Assembly: GCA_911728435.2 (NCBI GenBank)
Contig: OU452198.1
Span: 11,380,001-11,444,000 of the forward strand
DNA length: 64,000 nucleotides
Source of the DNA: Apoderus coryli
Taxonomy: Eukaryota; Arthropoda; Insecta; Coleoptera; Attelabidae
Direction of reading: 5' to 3'
Positions 1 to 11,383 of this stretch are shown piece after piece (positions within the stretch are counted from its first letter, which is position 1; every line of letters starts with the position of its first letter). Under the pieces are notes generated by a model, which was not told where the DNA came from, ran no database searches, and was given only the letters and a program-made list of their open reading frames with translations. Made by a program: the position numbers and the translations under genes.

Positions 1-112
1 GAAACCACACTGGGCAACAATACTCCAATTTAGATCGCACATATGTAGTACAAGATCTTTATTGTGTCACAATCATTAAAACATTCATAATTTCTTACAA
101 GAAAGTCATACA

Positions 113-213
113 TCTTAGACACAGTTAAAATAATAGACAGTGACTTCACCTCGTGTCGGCACGTCTGATGTCCATGGATACAAAGCAATTCGCCGCGCTT
201 ATAGTATGGTATA
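113..213. repeat. Dispersed repeat, left half (split by mariner element)
   Basis: This block, starting near GACACAGTTAAAATAATAG and containing GCAATTCGCCGCGCTTATAG, continues at about 2190-2290 on the far side of the 216-2187 element. A related uninterrupted copy lies at 10545-10745, and an inverted copy of the first part at about 35785-35875. The uninterrupted copy acts as a paralogous empty site for the insertion. No coding function is visible. Its class is unknown; it could be a MITE or a piece of a retroelement. Confidence 0.6.
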
Positions 214-215
214 TA

Positions 216-2187
216 CAGGGTGGTTCAACTTTTACCTGCATAAATTTCAGAATCGATAGATAATCGACAAATAATGTGAGTTTGGTTAATAAACTATGTG
301 CGAAAAATGCTTCGTTACAAAGTTACAGGGTGTTGAAATTTAATAAAAAAATTCGAATTTTATTAATATCTTTATAACCAATTGAGATATTTCAATGAAA
401 TTTGGCACATGTGGAGAGGTAATCTAGCTTCATTTTTTCATGTAATAATATTATTTTTATTTCCACCAGTGGCGTGCGTACGGCTAACGATTGCGACATT
501 TTTAATGAAAAAACAGATACGCCACTGGTTTATCTCAAAACGAAAATTATATCTGCAATTCCTGTTCAATTTAAAAGAAAAAAGTACTCTTGGCTTTTTT
601 TCGAATGACACAACATTTTCGAGTAAAAAAAATAAAAATCGTCTAAATTAAATGTATTGAAAACCAACATAAAAATAACATATCATCATTACACGTTTTA
701 CACATATTTAACAGATTTTACAGGTTTTTTTTTTGAAGAAACTGTTCAAAATGACTACCGTCATTGTCAATACATAATTGGTAAAAGGCGCATAATTATC
801 ACATTAGCTTTCATTAAAACAAAACACTTGGTTACAAAACAGAAATGTCAATCATTTTGTCACAATAAATTTGTGTTGCATTTAAGTTTTCTTTCTAGTG
901 TTAATAATAATGCCGCGGCTATTTAGTAACCAAGAATACGGTTTTTGCGAAGAAAAGGCAGTAGCAGCCGCAAGGGTGTATGCACGCAGATTCTCTAATA
1001 GACGTCATCCGACGAGATAAGTTTTCTATCAAGTTCATCGGGCGTTTCGAGAACGAGGTTTAAATACTACTTTTAACATAAAAAAAAAAATAGACAGCGC
1101 TCTAGAAGAAACAATTTGGCGTATGAAAGGCGTATTTTAAGAACGTTTGATCGAAATCCAAACCTAAGTTCACGAAGAACTGCTGTCATGCTTAACATGT
1201 CAAGGTCAACCATTCAAGTCACTTCATAAAGATGGTAGAAAGGCTACCATTTTAGGGCTGTGCAAGATGTATTGCCTGAGGACTATGTTAAAAGGCATAA
1301 CTATTGCAAATGGTTATTGAATAAAGTTCAAGTAGATAGAGATTTCCTGCATAAGGTTTGCTGGACTGTGAAGCTTCATTTACAAGAACTGGTATAACGA
1401 ATTACCACAACTGTCATATTTGGTCACAACACAATCCATACGAAGTGCGAGCGAGAAAGTTTCAACACCAATTCAGTGTGAACGTGTGGCTAGGAGTAAT
1501 ATCCAATAATCTCCTCGGACCATTCATTCATTCAGAAAACGCGAAGAATTAGTCTTAAAAATTCAAGAAACTTGTGATGAGTTGCATCGTAACAATCACA
1601 TTATATCGGCACCAATTAATAGCATCACCAGAAGATGCCAATTCTGAATTGCCAATGGCGATAGTTATTTTGAACAGTTTCTGTAAAAAAAAACTGCAAA
1701 ATCTGTTAAAACGTGTAATGATATGTTATTTTTATGTTGATTTTCAATACATTTGGTTTAGACGATTTTTATTTTTCTACTCGAAAATGTTGCGTCATAC
1801 GAAAAACAGCCAAGAGTACTTTTTTCTTATAAATTGAATAAGGATTGCAGATATAATTTTTCTTTTTAGATAAACCAGTGGCGTATCGGTTTTTTCATTA
1901 AAAATATTGCAATCGGTAGCCGTACGCACGCCATTGCTGGAAATAAAAATAATATTATTACATGAAAAAATGAAGCTAGATTACCTCTCCACACTAGCCA
2001 AATTTCATTGAAATATCTCAATTGGTTATAAAGATATTAATAAAAATCGAATTTTTTTATTAAATTTCAACACCCTGTAACTTTGTAACGAAGCATTTTT
2101 CACACATAGTTTATTAACCAAACTCACATTATTTGTCGATTATCTATCGATTCTGCAATTTATGCAGGTAAAAGTTGGACCACCCTG
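216..2187. mobile_element. Mariner-like element with about 560-bp inverted repeats
   Basis: The element begins CAGGGTGGTTCAAC and ends in its complement ...CACCCTG, flanked by TA on both sides (214-215 and 2188-2189), the mariner target duplication. The arms pair over roughly 216-783 against 1630-2187. Both arms contain a short segment bounded by CAGTGGCG and CGCCACTG (near 470 and 1880). The interior holds a degraded transposase on the plus strand. Arms this long relative to a 2-kb element are unusual. It sits in a copy of the 113-213 repeat and, by position, in a Vps53 intron. Confidence 0.85.
910..1550 (+). pseudogene. Mariner-like transposase remnant
   Basis: The start MPRLFSNQEYG and the following NRRHP motif (near 990-1015) match the helix-turn-helix end of insect mariner transposases. 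Further on, EASF, NCHIW, FSVNVWLGVI and LLGPF (1365-1530) match the region around the first catalytic aspartate. There are several stops and frame changes, the first catalytic Asp region is eroded, and nothing after GPF (the QDGAPPH and PDL(x)PLD motifs) survives. It cannot be functional. It lies between the long inverted repeats of its own element. Confidence 0.75.
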
Positions 2188-2931
2188 TATAGATATAGTA
2201 TATATATAGTAGCCGGCCAGAAATGAGCTGGGAATGCGGTGAGTCGATGCCGTTTTCAGCCTCTAGTGACGCTTCTTGTCAATAGTTAATATTCGATGTC
2301 TTACACGCATCTTTAACAATATTCGTTACGTGATCAGCAAAGGTCAGAGACTCAAATATCACCCCCAAATCCTTCACCGTTATAAACCTATTCAAAATAG
2401 TGTACCCAATGCAGGGGCGGCTAGTCCTATGAGGCAAGTGAGGCAGTGCCTCAATAACTTTTTAACAAATAAAGATTTTTTTACTGTTAAAAAATGGCGC
2501 ACAGATTGATAGATTGTATACCTATTATACCTACGGACATGATGATTTGTTTTAAATTATGAAAATAAAATAACTGTTATGTAAATCGTGGGTTCAGTTA
2601 ATGCTCGCTATCCAATGAGGCAACAATGCCCTGCCCGCGGCTTGCCCATCGCCTAACGCAGAACTAGAGTAGGCCAACGTCAATAAAAACATCCATACTG
2701 GCCGTAATTAAATCATTTTAAGCGCGAGGCACTGCCTCTCGGCGCTATGCACGGCGAGTTGCCATTTTTAATTATTAGGGAACCGAATTTTATGAATGAT
2801 GTTTGTTTTAATATATCGGACATCATGTAGGCAAACGTTTAGGAGTAACCAGATTTTGATAGTTGTGTCCATAAATCTTTGGAGGGTTCTGAGTCTAATA
2901 TACACTAGGTGCTCTTCGATGGAGAATCACA

Positions 2932-3183
2932 GTGACTTTCATTCATACGAAAAAAGGAGAAAAACCAATATTAGTTTTCCAAAGCACCACCATGAATTTT
3001 TCAAAAGGTTGCGCCTGTATGCTGGTAGTCGAATATACATATAATCAACTAGACAGAGATTTGCGACAAAGTCCAAATATAAGTATCTTTAAACGTAAAT
3101 TAAAGGCGCTTCTTAACACTCAGGCTTTTTGTGTCTTTGACAATTTAACTGTTGTGCAACTAAGACTTTGGATTGGAGACTAG
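2932..3183 (+). pseudogene. LINE reverse transcriptase C-terminal fragment
   Basis: An 80-codon stretch contains KKGEKPILVF followed by YNQLDRDLRQSPNISIFKRK, the usual tail of insect non-LTR retrotransposon ORF2 proteins (aromatic-N-x-L-P-like, then 'lx-FKrkLk-LL'). There is no upstream RT domain, so this is a truncated relic. It sits just before the first Vps53 exon in the window and is on the same strand, but it is not part of Vps53: the residues do not match, and the splice acceptor comes later at 3310-3311. Confidence 0.5.
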
Positions 3184-3311
3184 TTCTGTGTACGGTCCTT
3201 AGCACGCTTATTCGAATATCAGTATTGTATAATTTCTTCTTAACGCTTTGCTAAAATAATTAGTTGAAATCTCCATGAGTTTATTGAATAAAAGTTATTT
3301 TGTATTTTTAG

Positions 3312-6300
3312 GAAACATGTTTCCGCAAAATTGGGAAGTGTCAGAACGAATTGCCGCACAATTTTGTATTAATACCCACGATTCCTTAGCGAAAATCATG
3401 TCAAAAAGGAAATCAGAAATAGATGTCAAACTATTGTTATACGCTATTCAGAAAACAGCTGGTTTCGAAAACCTGTTATCTAGAAGATTTACTGGTATAA
3501 CATTAACTGAAAACAGTGACACCAAAGATGCCTGTCCAGTATCGTTACCTTCATCTAACAGTACGGATAGATCTGATGACAATGATCTGAGCTCTTCCCC
3601 ATTTACCGGTTTGATAGGAAAGTGCTTCATACCACATCTCGAAATATATATTGAAAGCATTGATAGGAATTTATCGGATTTAATGGATCGATTTGTTCAA
3701 GACGAGAAACAGTTCAAACAAGTCGAATCTGCTGAAGGTCAAGCAGGTATCCTACCTTCATGTCCTGATTTGTTTGTGTTTTATAAGAAAAGTATGATAC
3801 AATGTACACAATTGGATAGAGGACAATGTATGTTGAGTTTGACGAAGACATTCCAAAAGTATTTGCATGAATATTCGGAGAAATTGCTGCAAAACAATTT
3901 GCCGAAAATTGAAGCGCAATCACTGGGTAGTTCTGTGCAAAGTTTCAAAGATTTTCAAAAAATGTCCACTACTGGTTTAATACAGAATTTTTCGTCGCTT
4001 CTAAAAGAAGGGGAGCTTACAAGGTAACTATTGAGGATATTTACACTTTTTACAGGGTAAGATAGAAAAATGCGAGGAATTTTTTTTTTTGAACTACTAC
4101 TAAAAAATGTTCGGCGAATGTGCACACTGATCCAGTGGCGGCTCGTGTGTTTTGAAAGAGGATGGGCACAAGAAAAAAATTACTTATTATTTTTTGTACA
4201 TGAGGTCCATTCTCCTATTTTTCAGGTTCAAAAAGACCTGATTGACTTTGTTGTCAAAATCTGGGATAGAATGGGGACGAACTTCTTTTCTATTGATAGG
4301 ATTGTCAATGCGCATGTGCTGTTGGGTCCTTTAGAACACCCGCCACTGGTCTTATCTCTTGGACAGGACAAAAAACATTTTTTCAGCAATTTTACAAGAA
4401 TCCAAAGTTTTATATCAGCTTGGAATGTCTTAGATACATTAGTGACATCTTTATTACCTATAATAAAATTTCTGTTGCAAAGATTATACTCGGTGAGATA
4501 TTTCTTAATGCACCTGGAAATTATTTAGAACTTTTCAGTTGTAGTATTCCTAGAACATTGAAAATAAACGAGATAATTTCATGACAATCGAAAGCACGTT
4601 GCATCTGGGTGTCATAGTCATTGAAAACTGACCTAGCGTTTAAAAGGATGTGTTTGGCGACATCTAGTTTATGTCGAGTGAACAACAATTGATTTTATCG
4701 GCTGCGCGAGAGGTCAATTACCCCATCATGCGCAATTACCAACACATAGATGCTCTGATACTCCATTAGTGGGACGCCTATATTAGAAACGGGCTTGTTT
4801 AACAAAACAAAACTTAATTTCGAGAGTTTGTGTATCAACCATGGTACAATAACTCTCTAGGTAGGATATCGCCTGGGTTGTGTGCAAGTAGGTGGGGAGT
4901 GTGACGTCGTCTGTGCCCGTGCGTGGTAAAAAGTAATTTAAAAGTACAATATCACGTATTATTTCCTTGTTTTGTTCCCGTAGTTTTGATATTTGTGATT
5001 TCTTTTTTATAATTTATAATAGTGTTTGGTATTTAATCTGTGTTAGTGTTTTTATTTTATGATAATTTTAGATTGAGGTTGCAACGCGAAGAATTGTACT
5101 AAAAACTTTGAAAAACAAACTTCTTTTTTTGGCTTTGCCTCGCGATAGTGAATTGAGGGTAAAATGGCTTAATGTTTGTTGTCGTGCAGATACACATTTA
5201 ATATTTCTAATTCCCTTGTCTGCTCACACATTTCGACCCAAGTGATTTTGAAAGAGATTTGGAACATGAATTTACCATGTCGTGTAAAACTAAAGCCTGG
5301 TTCTGTGCCTAATAAAATAAATTCAAACTCAGGAAGTACTGATAAATTTAAACCATAAATTTAAACTAATTTGTGATGATATATATTTAAAAGTTTAGTT
5401 GCAGCAGATAGTCATGCAGAATGCGTTTAAATAATTCAAACTCTCAAAGAAGTTGACTTGTTTATCAATATTATATAAATTACATAACTGACATAGCTCT
5501 CAGAATTGCACCTCTGCCCACAAAATTCATGTGGGTGTGCGGGCCGAGAAACAGATTAACAGATCGGGCATTGAATTGAGGCACATTCAGGCTTACATCC
5601 ATCAACAGTCGAGAACAATCGATACCAGCATTCAAGATCTTGAACAGTTATGGTTATAAGTTATTTTCCATTTCTCCTTCTGAGTACTAGTATCAGTTCG
5701 CAAAATGTTAACCCGTTTTACTTTAACGTCTAGTAATGTTGCTGCTTTCGTCTGGGTAGTCGCATTACACGCTTACCGATGGTTATATTACTGACGGTTG
5801 GAACGCACTTATTATAAATAAAAATTATTATTAAAGCATAAAATAAGTCTAATCTATTCTTTTTAGTGTCTTAAGTAAAAAAAAATGTTTGGTTATCGAA
5901 TCCAAGCCTCATATACCATACAGTGCATGGCATGTAAGTATTCGCTAAGCACCGATGACGTCACTGCGCCAACTCGACGTATTTTAAGCCGGTCCTACCT
6001 AGAGAGTAATTGTATCATGTCTATCAACCACTCTACTTTCACCAGACGGCCGTTTCGTAGACGACTCACCCCCATAGGTAGGGGTTTCTACGTTGTTTAA
6101 TGTGCAAGACAATGTAAGAAACTACTGTTATCTCACCTAAACAGAGGTTTATGGTTCTATTGCACACGTTGCCTTCCGTAATAATCTCTAGGATAGGTGA
6201 TCAAACAGTCGAGTCAGGTGTATGCAACTTTTGGACTCATATGTTTTATAGTTGTTGAGTTTATTGTTAATCTTTGTGTAACTGTGTGTTATTTTTTAGG

Positions 6301-9300
6301 ATAATCATGTCCTTGTAATGAGCAGAATAAAGGTTTCTTATTATTATAATTATAACGATGTAGGTTTGTTTTAGGCTTACTAAAGACGAACAGATGAAGA
6401 TTTGTTGTATTCTAACTACAGCAGAATATTGTTTAGAAACGACCCAACAGTTGTCTGATAAACTAAAAGAAAAAATATATCCTTCCTTGGCAGATCAAAT
6501 TGACTTATCTAAAGAACAGGACAATTTCCACAAGTATAAATTAATTTAAAATTTGTTTATAAATATAAATCAATTATATATTTTTGTAATATTATGTAAT
6601 GTTCTCATTGTAGGGTTATTTCGAATTGTATTCAGTTGTTGGTGCAAGATTTAGAAAATGCATGTGAACCAGCTTTAACTGCAATGAGTAAGGTATGGTC
6701 TGATTGATATAAAATTAAACTAAATTGATTTTTATCATCACTGATTCAGTAGATATTTATTAATTTAAAATAATAAATTAGAATTAATTGAGGAAATAAT
6801 CCATAGTTTAACTGTGGATTAAGATAAAAATTAGGGGTGTATGATACACTGCGACCTGATATGTGTCTCAAGTTACAACTCTCGATCAAGTTCTAGAACT
6901 CTTATGAACTGTAGTAGCTTGGCTGGTTTCAGGGACAACACGTCTTCTTGCACGAATGCATGCCCAAGTGTTCATTGCGTTGGCTTCTGATAGCGGCGCA
7001 TTCTGTTACTAGGTGATCAGGAGTTTCTTCCTACAGAATCTGCATTCGTCGCTCTCTTCTAGACCTAATCTTACCATATGTTTCCTAAGGCGACAATGTC
7101 CTGTAAGAATAAGTAGCCCGTTCTTACTGAGTTCCAAACATATTTTGGATATTTCATGGTTGACGTTTCCAAGGAATTTCTTGGAGTGTCAGTCCAGGAA
7201 GATTTTGTCAGAGTTTTTCTCTGTTTCCACCTTAATTGTGAACTTCTCCGTGTTTCTCTAAGCCGCAGAACGGTTGAGGCCCTACAAAAGGAGTTGACAC
7301 TCCCGCTTTTGCTTACTTATTGGCTTCTTCGTTTCCCCTGATGGTATCCAATCAAGGGATACTCTGTTATTCTTGCTAAGCTCGTTAAGACCTCTTAAGC
7401 ATTCCGACACTGAGCTGATGACATGAACTCAGCGCTAATATGGCCGCTTGGCTATCAGTGGATCGCAATGTCGCACTTCCGATAGTTCTTGTCCAGGTTA
7501 AATTGTAAGCATCGAGCTGGGGTATATTCCCATTGATTCTGAGTATTTGGTGCTAGGCCCGAATACTTCTGCTTCTGTTTCTTTATTGGTTTTGGAGCCA
7601 TCTGTAAAGTACCATTTTGTATAAAACTTATTTTTTTAAAATATACGTAGTCGCAGATGTCGAAGTATTTGATTAATATGCGACTTGTAGTTGGACTGGG
7701 ACAATACAGAAGTATTAGTTTTTTTTTTAATTTTTGGTAAAAATTAAAGAAATTAAAAAAACTTATTCACAAGAAAAATGCATTTTTGTTCTCCATGGAA
7801 CACAGTGAACACCGATAGTTACGCCACTGATTATGCAGGTAATAAATGAGTCCTAGGTCTATCGTTATAAAATATAGATGATCTAGAATTTCTCATAAAT
7901 ATTAAAAGATAAAACTTCAGTAACAGCTCAATCGCTTTCTAGTTATGCAGAAAATTAAAAGGAAATTATAATTGGGGAAATTCTACGCCTCAAATCTGTA
8001 GAGCATTGCCATAGTGTGGATACTCTGAATATGTGTAGCTATTTTCTTTCTTAAAATAGATTTATAGTGTAGTACCTATATAGTATTTTAGAGGCCTTTT
8101 GATTTTAGATACAATGGCAAAACGTGGACACAGTAGGAGACCAAAGTCCGTATATATCGGCAATAACGACTCATTTGAAAACAACTGTACCTGTGATTCG
8201 CGACAACCTTTCACAATCAAGGAAATATTTTACGCAGTTTTGCGTGAAATTCGCCAATAGTTTTATACCAAAGTTTGTACAGAACATCTACAAATGTAAA
8301 CCAATTAATACAGTCGGTGCCAATCAGCTATTGTTGGATACGCACATGCTAAAAACGGTGTTATTGAATTTGCCGTCAATAGCGTCGCAGATTAACAGAC
8401 AGGCACCTGCAGCCTATACGAAAGTTGTTACTAAAGGTTAGAAAATAATCATCACTGTCACCATTATTATAATATAGTGTGTCAGCGCTTGGTTAGTACC
8501 TGTCAAATAACAACAGATGGCGTTATCATATACCAGAAATTTATTAATGAACGACGGAAGTTGATAACGCCGTCTGTTGTTAGATGATGGTACTAACGAA
8601 GCGCTGACACACTATATTATAATAAACACAATGCTGTCACCTTTCCGCGGAGAATATTTACTTCACAAACATATTTGTCGATTCTTCAGCGCGCTTTTAG
8701 ATTTATTTTATTTTAAAACGGCAGAATTCGTGTGCAACTTATGCTCCAACCAACCTATTTTAAATAAAAATGAAGGAAATGGGAATTGAGGTATTAATTT
8801 GGTGACTCATTCAGTCCTTTGAAATTCCGGTCCATCATCATCATCAGCATTCACTCGCTAACGAGTATGAATTACACCAACTCTGGGATTTCTGTTGAGA
8901 ACCCTAAGAGGGCTAAACAGACCGATCTTTGACCCACAAATTTTGTCACAAAACTGATATACCATTTACCGGCTGTTGTAGGTGCGTTCTCTCTCCTTTC
9001 GATGCTGTCTGTTCGCATCCTCATGTCGTCCATGCTGCTCCTCAAGCACTTGATGGCCCTCGTAAATGGTACGGCTCCATCTTCATGTTGGTCTTAAGAA
9101 CATCCTTGTACCTCTTTTGCTGGGGATTCTCTTTGGAAGGGCGTTCCGTTGGCATGCGACATGCGGATTACGTGGCCAGTCCATCGCAGCTGGTGCCTGA
9201 CGATCGTCGTCTCAAAGCTAATTATTTCAGCTTCCTCCAGAACGCTGATGTTTGTTCGTCGGTCCTGTCATTTAATTCCAAGAATTCTTCTAAGACATTG

Positions 9301-9758
9301 TTGATGGTACGAATCATCATTAACAATACTGACCGTTCATTTTCCGCCTAAGATATATCAAGTTATAGAATGAAGATTGAGTGATTTGTGCATTTAAATT
9401 GCTTAATTAAGAAGGTAGTGGGTTGCAACCACAGATTTAAAAAAGGGGAGTTTCTAGATCTGTGGTTGCAACTAGTGTTTGTGAATTTTGTCATTTTATT
9501 ATGCTCAGCGGAAGGTGCACAGGCCTCCTATATTATGTGATTATTTTATTATTTCCATTTTTTTTAGGTATGACAAAAGCAGAAATGATTGTCAAAATAG
9601 TTATGACACCAGTGGATCCGTCGAAGAAATTCGTAGATCAGTGTAGAAAGTTGTTACCGGATTGCCAATTAGGAGAGTTCAATAAAATATTAGAAATGAA
9701 AAGTGTAAAAAGACAAGATCAAGCTATATTAGTGGAGGTTTTTAAAAATCATAAATAA
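3312..9758 (+). CDS. Vps53: Vps53, GARP/EARP tethering complex subunit (3' part)
   Basis: Five exons, 3312-4023, 6375-6533, 6614-6692, 8109-8436 and 9568-9758, join in frame to give 488 codons plus TAA. All introns are GT..AG. The product aligns along its length with animal Vps53, including [25 protein letters not shown], [65 protein letters not shown] and LLLDTH. Vps53 is a core subunit of the GARP and EARP complexes, which tether endosome-derived vesicles at the trans-Golgi or recycling endosomes. The N-terminal coiled-coil half must be encoded left of the window, since the first exon here opens in mid-codon. Introns are 0.08-2.4 kb and hold LINE and MITE relics. An AATAAA lies 15 nt after the stop (9773-9778). 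Confidence 0.97.
4133..4348. mobile_element. hAT-like MITE candidate in Vps53 intron
   Basis: The 216-bp segment begins CAGTGGCGGCTCG and ends CCGCCACTG, terminal inverted repeats of the type seen in non-autonomous hAT elements. I could not find a clear 8-bp duplication on the flanks, so the class rests only on the end sequence. It has no coding content. Confidence 0.4.
4600..4790. repeat. Degenerate relative of the ribozyme repeat
   Basis: Scattered matches, GTTTGGCGACATCTAG and CCAACACATAGATGC, resemble parts of the hammerhead-bearing unit at 58205-58550 in the same order. Together with the ribozyme-like block at 6037-6072 this suggests that a related retroelement once occupied roughly 4.6-6.4 kb of this Vps53 intron. 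It is heavily diverged. Confidence 0.35.
5440..5645 (-). pseudogene. LINE ORF2 C-terminal fragment
   Basis: The minus strand reads [20 protein letters not shown] followed by [11 protein letters not shown] and, further on, RGAILRAM. This matches the C-terminal tail of insect LINE proteins (G-ID-C/S..LL..i.fnVP..n.R...LF..P..RtnyG..spl.rM). It is the same kind of domain as the fragment at 57570-58150 but on the opposite strand. It is truncated and non-functional. Confidence 0.5.
6037..6072 (-). ncRNA. Degenerate hammerhead-ribozyme-like block
   Basis: Read on the minus strand, TGAGTCGTCTACGAAACGGC followed by CGTCTGGTG keeps the GAAAC box, the palindromic ACGGCCGT minimal stem III and the GTC cleavage triplet of the ribozymes at 58-60 kb. 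The CTGATGA box is damaged and stem II is reduced, so activity is not expected. It supports family membership for this intron insertion. Confidence 0.4.
6850..7640 (-). pseudogene. LINE RNase H and C-terminal domain relic
   Basis: The minus strand encodes [20 protein letters not shown] (near 7540-7620), the first acidic block of a LINE-encoded RNase H domain, followed downstream by WTDTP, KYVWNS and a Cys motif of the RLGLEES..CRFC type (near 7030-7090). This order (RNase H, then a CxxC-like tail) fits R1/Jockey-type non-LTR elements. There are multiple stops and frameshifts. It lies in the Vps53 intron between 6692 and 8109. Confidence 0.55.
8463..8633. mobile_element. Fold-back MITE, about 60-bp arms
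   Basis: TATAGTGTGTCAGCGCTTGG and the bases after it pair with CGAAGCGCTGACACACTATA at the other end, with arms continuing through AACAACAGATGGCGTTATCA. The loop is about 30 nt. CTGTCACC occurs on both flanks (8455-8462 and 8634-8641), which would be an 8-bp target duplication; the palindrome TATTATAATA at both ends is an alternative. It sits in a Vps53 intron. Confidence 0.7.
8830..9345 (-). pseudogene. RTE/BovB-type LINE C-terminal relic
   Basis: The minus strand shows [38 protein letters not shown] and, after a frame break, a tail like the usual LINE sequence following 'LRWaGHv-RM-d-RLPk'. This is the hallmark C-terminus of endonuclease-reverse-transcriptase elements of the RTE/BovB and related groups. 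The catalytic RT domain is absent and the reading frame is broken. Confidence 0.6.
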
Positions 9759-10438
9759 GATTTTATTGAAATAATAAATCTAATAGATAAAGGACAACAC
9801 CTAATAAATGGAGCCTTTAATGTGATAAAAGGATAATTTCACATTCTTTTAGACATTTAGTGTAATCTTCCAGTTGCCTACATTGGAATTACCAAACTGA
9901 AAATTATTTGCGAATATTTAAAGTCTAACATCCCTAATCGTTGCAGTTTTAGTTAAATTGTGTAAGGCTTTCATTCGTTTGGTTTTTCTCTTCGATCCAG
10001 AAAAGTTATAACATTAACGTAGATGTGTTCAATTCCATACTTGTATACCGAAAAACATCGATTTTGTTAGCACTTACTCAAGTCATTCAGTAACTTTGTT
10101 GGTCATTTCTGATAAAACCTAGAGTTCATAGTAGTTGTTCTCGATGTATTTATGACCATATTTAACACATCTGTGGTTTTAAATTCACTTCTGTATGATC
10201 TTTGTCAAAGAGTTTGGGATAATTATTTAAAACAAAATACCTACTACTAAATATATGTATAGTTAAAACATATGGCGTGGATTTTGGACAAAATAAGATT
10301 TTCTTTAAATTATTCTCAATTAAATTGGGGCATGGCAGACGTGGATGAATGCGTTTCATTTTTAGTTATAACCTTATTATTAGGTCATAGTCGTTCTATG
10401 AAATTCTTTGTCCTGATTTATATATTAACTATGGTTAG

Positions 10439-11061
10439 TTAAGGCAGATTTAGCCAACGAATAAGCATAACAATTTGTTGAGTGTATAACTAACTATAAT
10501 CTCAATCACAAGTTAAAATCCATGATGTCTATTGGTAACGTTTAGGTCAAAGTTTGATACAGTTACTTCACCTCGTCTCGGAACGTTTGATCTCTCTGTC
10601 TTAAAAGCAATTCGCCACCCGTATAGTATCTTATAGTATATATAGTAGCGGGCCAGAATGTGGCTGGGATTGCGACGAGTCGATGCCGTTTTTAGCGTCT
10701 ACTGACCCTTTTTTATCTATAGTTATTATTCGATGTTTAGATTACAAGTTGTAATGCATAGTCATAACTCTGAATGTTGAATTATTTTAACTTTTATGAT
10801 TGTCATTATGACAATTGGAATTGTAGGCTATAAAAAATACTCGTACTTTTGTATTGAAACAATTTTTTTATAAAACATCGATAAAAAGAAAAGTAACATA
10901 AGATTAGATCGTTAGAATAACACAAAAAACAAATACTTAATGGTTTTATAACTTTTATATGTTGGATAAACCACTCGCTTTTGTTATGCATTAAAATTTG
11001 TGATACCAATAAAGACTATGATTTGTGTGTTATACAAACACGTTGGCTAAATCGGCCTTAA
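10439..11061. mobile_element. MITE with TTAAGGC ends
   Basis: TTAAGGCAGATTTAGCCAAC at the left and its near-complement CGTTGGCTAAATCGGCCTTA at the right form 22-bp inverted ends about 620 bp apart. The interior contains the 10545-10745 dispersed repeat, so one is nested in the other. It lies in the space between the convergent 3' ends of Vps53 and Vps29. There is no coding content. Confidence 0.5.
10545..10745. repeat. Uninterrupted copy of the dispersed repeat
   Basis: ACTTCACCTCGTCTCGGAAC through GCGACGAGTCGATGCCG matches the two halves at 113-213 and 2190-2290 without the mariner insertion. It therefore serves as an empty-site reference for that insertion. Confidence 0.6.
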
Positions 11062-11383
11062 ATAACAATAGGTTAACATTAAGACTGATAATCCTAATTT
11101 AATTCATAGCAAATGGCAAGACTAATAATTGTTAGGTATTCCACGATTATAATGTAATGCAACAGGTATTTATCGTATTACAATTGATTAAATCATTTTT
11201 TTAACTTAACTAATAATTTATTATAGTCTTTTAACAAAGTTTTATTATTTATAATTTAATAAAATGAGATAATTGATATAAATATGTATATGAAAATAAA
11301 TTAATATAATCTTACATAAAATAATTATTGGAATTATTTAATTTATAATAATGCAAAAATAAAAGTATTTTAAATACCCACTT

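Noticed and set aside
3315..3326. AAACATGTTT as a hammerhead box
   Set aside because: It is coding sequence for the conserved NMFPQNW start of a Vps53 exon; resemblance is accidental.
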